DNA from: Bacteroidia bacterium
GTDB lineage: Bacteria; Bacteroidota; Bacteroidia; Bacteroidales; Prolixibacteraceae
Reading direction: 5' to 3'
Length of the DNA stretch: 64,000 nt
NCBI GenBank assembly: GCA_025358395.1
Contig: JANYJT010000030.1
Coordinates: forward strand, 1 to 64,000
Notes under the pieces: generated by a model
Told to the model about the DNA's origin: nothing
Database searches by the model: none
What the model saw: only the letters and a program-made list of their open reading frames with translations
Shown here: positions 62,001 through 64,000 of the stretch, in pieces
How positions within the stretch are numbered: position 1 is the first letter of the stretch
Layout of the letters: each line of letters begins with the position of its first letter
Position numbers and translations under genes: made by a program

Positions 62001-64000
62001 CTTTGTATTGAATCTTGAGAGGAAACAACGAATACTTCTCATCCCCTTTTGCCAGAGCATTATACAAATCTGACAATTCATGCATCAAGATTCCGATAGA
62101 AATTCCATCCCCGGCAATATGGTGGATCAGGAGCAGAAAAATATATTTCGCCTCATCCACTTTAGCAATATGCACACGGACAGGAATCTCACAGGATAGA
62201 TCAAAAGGAGCCATCACAGCCCGGTTAATGATGAGTTCCGCCTTTTCTAACGCATTCTTTTCTCTTGACAGATCATGTTCTACGATAAGGTTATTTACGA
62301 CTGAAAGTACTTTTTGGAACGGAGATCCATCTACTTCAAAATAGACAGTCCGTAGAATTTCATGCCTGTTTACGATCGTACAAATGGATTTATTCAGGTG
62401 CTCAAGATTTACCTTTCCTTCCAATAAAAGAGGAACCGGCATATTGTATGCAGCCGCATTAATCTTGTCCTGTGCAAGAATCCACAACCGCTTTTGAGCA
62501 TGCGAAAGCGGATAAATATCTCTTTCCCCACATGGTGATATCTCTTGATAACTTATGACATCCAACTTCTCCAGTTCTTCTGCAACACCCCGTACTGTTG
62601 GATGATCAAAGATGGTCCGAAACGATACTTCCTGATGCAATTCCTTTTTAATATAGGTGATCAGACGCGCAATTTTAAGACTCTCCCCACCCAATTCGAA
62701 GAAGTTGTCATTGACCTCTACAGGTGAGTAATTCAATACCTGTTCAAAAATTGGGATGATTTTGAGTTCAAGTTCTGTAGGTTTTGAAATACGATTATTC
62801 CTGACAACCGGCGATGAAGTAACAAATTTTCGCAATTTGTTCTTGTCGGTCTTTCCATTAAAAGTCAGCGGAATATTCTCAACAAAATGGAAATGTTGCG
62901 GAATCATATATTCAGGGAGAAAGTCCTGCAAGAATTTTCTTAAAACCGGCAAAACGACCACTTCATCACTGACAATAAATGCCGCGATACTCTTGTCTCC
63001 ATTCGACTCAACGTCGAGAACCACTGCATCCCTGACCTGATAAAAATACTTCAACCGCTTTTCTATTTCACCCAGTTCAATCCGGTTTCCTTTAATTTTA
63101 ACCTGGTCATCAATTCTGCCAATGAATTCAATATTGCCATCAGGTAGAAATCTTGCCCTGTCTCCGGTACGGTACATTCTTTGGTTTTCTTCAAAAGGAT
63201 CGGGTACAAACTTCTGATTGGTGAGTTCCGTGTTGTTTAAATATCCACGTGCCAGGCTCGGACCAGATATACACAGTTCTCCCGGGAAACCAACAGGCAG
63301 AGCCTCAAGACTCGCGTTGAGGATATAGATGGAAGAGCCGGAAACAGTTTTTCCGATGGGCACTTTTTCCTGATAATCCTTATCCTTCTCAGCGATGAAA
63401 TAAGAAGCACAAACAGATACCTCCGTCGGGCCATAAGCATTGATAAACCGAACCGATTTTTTATAATGATTCACATCAGAAACATTTGCCTGTTCACCTG
63501 CGGTAATGAGGGAAATCAGATGAGGAAATTCGGGCTTGTCGAGTGCATTCAGGTATGGAGGCGGAATGGTGGCAACCGTGATTTTTTGTTCATTCATCTC
63601 TCTTATAAACAACATCGGATTCTGAATGATTTCCTTATCAAAAATTACCAGGGCGGCACCGGTAAGCAGCGCCTGAAAAATCTCAAAGACAGCCGCATCA
63701 AAACCGGAAGAGGCAAATTGCAGAACTTTATCCGTTTCAGTTACACCAAATACCCCGATCATATTTACAAACATGTTCATAAAACTACCATGCTCGATCA
63801 TGACGCCTTTGGGCGCACCTGTTGATCCGGAAGTATAAATGATGTACGCTAAATCTTCCCTAAGAATATCAACGGAAGGCACCGAATCATTTGAACAACT
63901 AATATCATTCAGGAAAATCACCTTCTCACAAAGGCCGTAATGCTTTTGATTATCTGAAATAAGCAACTTTGCGCAACTGTTTTTCAGAATAAATTCTATC
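56047..64000 (-). CDS. Non-ribosomal peptide synthetase (partial, N-terminus beyond window)
   Basis: The frame is open to the right edge; 2650 residues are visible, beginning inside an A domain (IEFILKNSCAKLLIS just before the A3 loop). Order by position: A to ~62840, PCP Ser ~62690; C ~62510-61170 (HHIAGDG), A ~61140-59640, PCP Ser ~59480; C ~59300-57950 (HHIICDG), A ~57925-56440, PCP Ser ~56285, then a short acidic tail (ELELLSNIQFEDDEE) that may dock to the next protein. Hand-read codes: DAFTIAAVCK, near the classic Phe code DAWTIAAICK; DAKDVGVDVK and DVKDFGFVEK, both with the Lys239/Asp278 pair seen in Glu-type codes (DAKDLGVVDK). Its stop overlaps the hybrid megasynthase start, so transcription and translation are coupled. 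The start module lies outside the window. Confidence 0.92.
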   Translation of the reverse strand, partial: IEFILKNSCAKLLISDNQKHYGLCEKVIFLNDISCSNDSVPSVDILREDLAYIIYTSGSTGAPKGVMIEHGSFMNMFVNMIGVFGVTETDKVLQFASSGFDAAVFEIFQALLTGAALVIFDKEIIQNPMLFIREMNEQKITVATIPPPYLNALDKPEFPHLISLITAGEQANVSDVNHYKKSVRFINAYGPTEVSVCASYFIAEKDKDYQEKVPIGKTVSGSSIYILNASLEALPVGFPGELCISGPSLARGYLNNTELTNQKFVPDPFEENQRMYRTGDRARFLPDGNIEFIGRIDDQVKIKGNRIELGEIEKRLKYFYQVRDAVVLDVESNGDKSIAAFIVSDEVVVLPVLRKFLQDFLPEYMIPQHFHFVENIPLTFNGKTDKNKLRKFVTSSPVVRNNRISKPTELELKIIPIFEQVLNYSPVEVNDNFFELGGESLKIARLITYIKKELHQEVSFRTIFDHPTVRGVAEELEKLDVISYQEISPCGERDIYPLSHAQKRLWILAQDKINAAAYNMPVPLLLEGKVNLEHLNKSICTIVNRHEILRTVYFEVDGSPFQKVLSVVNNLIVEHDLSREKNALEKAELIINRAVMAPFDLSCEIPVRVHIAKVDEAKYIFLLLIHHIAGDGISIGILMHELSDLYNALAKGDEKYSLFPLKIQYKDYAVFEQTLLDSPQYLREREYWRKILSGSIPVLDLPSDRVRPPIKTYQGKYIFSEIDASLSKKLVAFGKVNNVSPFMVLLTAVNILLHKYTSDEEIIVGSPVAGRSHQELENQIGVYLNTVALRNCVDVEKSFREFMLSVKNQSTEAFSNSNYPFDSLITFLNLERDTSRAPLFDVLVQLQNTDTTELNLNGVKSSSFKVDFTAGKFDLTFTFTESPEKIDFTIGYNTNLFDSMRIERMARHLKNIIAKAVCYPDVSIKEIEIVDQTESAHLFDMSEGAIVHREKKTVLALFDERVLASPDHTALVFNGLKLSYKQLDQRANEVANVILSRIQIVPDDIIAILAPRSELMMTGIIGILKAGAAYLPIGNDLPPERIKFMLSDSRAKMLLTDSSMFLQADALLKDANSSPDKEISLLDISRISNPCHKNPAVEVEHSSLAYVLYTSGSTGTPKGVMIEHRSLFNLVMGLSEAIYGRCETPLNIALISPFVFDASVKQIFYALSFGHCLDIVPDETKVSGRKLLDYYKDHFITVTDGTPVHLEIIAEELNREIQTYLPDRFVIGGQQLMHQTVRSFYDKIATNPPIISNVYGPTECCDVSTSYSITKESIRGISSALSSMPIGRPIDNVMVYILDSGLSQVPIGINGEIFIAGEGVARGYLNNPELTEMKFFEVNLSGNKGIYKSGDVGRFLEDGNIVLSGRSDDQIKLRGFRIELTEIENCLKNYDTINSAAVVSLGEGNTTEIAAYFTSNEKIESEDLKQFLSVHLPDYMIPSYFMQMGNFPVTANGKVDKKSLPIPVKEKVLEANAGTPADMLEQKLCYIWKELLNVDHVHVNDNFFKLGGHSLIAIRLVSRIHKEFNVEINIWEVFKHATVSSLAKLLISKNPSHFKPIEKLEKSAHYPLSHSQRRLWFLSKLEGHNSLYNLPAALHFKGKIDVQVLEKVFKAIIQRHESLRTYFIEIDGEPFQKIAETIDFEIERSENPGIYWDKKILKDIAVEYFKHEFDLSKVPLLKIKLVYLSEDNYLFLFNMHHIICDGWSIEVMLNEVQIYYDSIINNLGDPFPPLRIQYKDYASWQNKILSEESLGMNKDYWKQKLSNPRPQLNLPADFSRSDSFTMDGDLLQSTINDAHAIALKGIGSCLNASLYMTLLSAVYILLHKYSGDEDIMVGAPVAGRQHYDTENQVGFFINTLVLRNEINPENTFQEILLKVKDNLTGAFDNQIYPFDRLVDELDVERIQNRNPLFDVMVVWMVKNAMGMKLNFNGIEAEGIDFRITRSMFDLTFLFDETDGKIDFAIEYNTSLFRKERIQRMSVHFEKLLESIISHPNEKIKNLEITPAEEKEKLLYKFNNRSFPLNLKSNVIELFNQQVRACESSMALVYEGKEISYGALDRLSNRIANSLIDQVSPTKDQVVAVVVEDPILAIASLLGVMKTGAGYLPVMPDTPIERIAYILKDSCSKAVLVDNSLLSPKRNEKDFFSGEILIMDVSELRIEDESSPVNIIEHNNLAYVIYTSGTTGVPKGVMVEHESLSNLMSSLNNNIYVCNDEVRRELMISSFAFDVSLKQIFATLCHGNTLHLLSSDRRLDPREIIKYVVENEINIIDLTPSLFAAMLEEGFSEISKPDLKEVFIGSEALPIKLVKNFYSFPRNKEIHLTNFYGPTECCVESTSYRFDPDRLDVSPDIAPIGKPLLNTQIYILDKWMNLCATGIPGEICIAGKGLARQYLNDPAKTNEKFVQFPLLEGVRIYKTGDIGRTDEDGNIEFLGRLDEQVKIRGYRVELQEIEKKLREVKEINDCAVTLFGKNGNSELVAYFTSDQAIEAIALKNHLTSFLPKYMVPAYFIQLEKIPLSVNGKANKKFLPDPVGVKEEKFREAKDEIEFLILRICTNILKKEGIGLGDNFFEIGGHSLNAVRLISQIQKELNVDIALKEIFYTPVLLDISEKVKAQLESRKSIVTKEEEVKLIVPVSDDELELLSNIQFEDDEE

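Noticed and set aside
38076..64000. Epimerization domains that would give D-residues
   Set aside because: Every HHxxxD motif belongs to a C domain directly before an A domain; no additional domain lies between a PCP and the next C domain.

Overview
The window reads as chromosomal DNA of a member of the Bacteroidota. The support is a set of lineage-typical families (FISUMP-domain protein, DUF4783, DUF3570/DUF4266, lamin-tail plus FSPNGDG-type C-terminal domain, gliding-type Ig repeats), start regions mostly without strong Shine-Dalgarno sequences, and several TAnnTTTG -7 boxes. The order is not certain. No rRNA, tRNA, CRISPR array, prophage or insertion sequence was seen.

Layout. 1-7.25 kb (minus): a giant secreted repeat protein cut by the left edge, a TlpA-like thioredoxin and a FISUMP surface protein. 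7.4-15.0 kb: housekeeping genes, namely a 1218-aa membrane histidine kinase overlapping rlmH, a DUF4783 protein, a YihY/BrkB membrane protein, ribD and prmC. The last two diverge from a shared CATG. 15.2-15.6 kb: a RelB/RelE-type toxin-antitoxin pair. 15.6-19.9 kb (minus): a membrane polyferredoxin coupled by TAATG to a Tat-type DUF362 protein, then a lamin-tail surface protein. 20-22.6 kb: asd and hflX, with AGTACTTAGAGT repeats on both sides of hflX and a CTTTAGTCA minisatellite. 22.7-27.7 kb (plus): a four-gene ABC importer operon with a double substrate-binding protein and a STAS-domain protein. 27.8-31.0 kb (minus): a thioredoxin / ApbE / DUF4266 / DUF3570 operon. 31.2-32.8 kb (minus): a degenerate CPBP membrane protein and a TorF-like outer-membrane protein.

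33.0-64.0 kb is a biosynthetic gene cluster running off the right edge. On the plus strand lie a type II thioesterase and a Sfp-type phosphopantetheinyl transferase. Facing them on the minus strand, in transcription order, are a partial NRPS (A-PCP, C-A-PCP, C-A-PCP), a ~6000-aa NRPS/PKS hybrid (C-A-PCP, C-A-PCP, KS-DH-KR-ACP, C-A-PCP, C-A-PCP-TE), a cyclic-peptide-type ABC exporter, a prohibitin-family protein, a stand-alone PDC/Cache sensor and a 60-aa membrane protein. Both NRPS junctions overlap, so one operon is likely.

How the cluster would work (inference): the transferase primes the carrier domains, the type II thioesterase clears misloaded ones, and the two megasynthases build a peptide of at least seven residues. 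Hand-read specificity codes suggest Phe, two acidic-like residues, Val-like, Thr-like, one C2 ketide unit, Ala/Gly-like and Pro-like. The PKS module has no acyltransferase, so it must be loaded in trans. Its KR plus DH would turn the Thr-like residue into a gamma-amino alpha,beta-unsaturated acid, a possible Michael-acceptor element. The terminal TE then releases, possibly cyclises, the product, and the ABC protein exports it. This cluster is the most likely undescribed system here.
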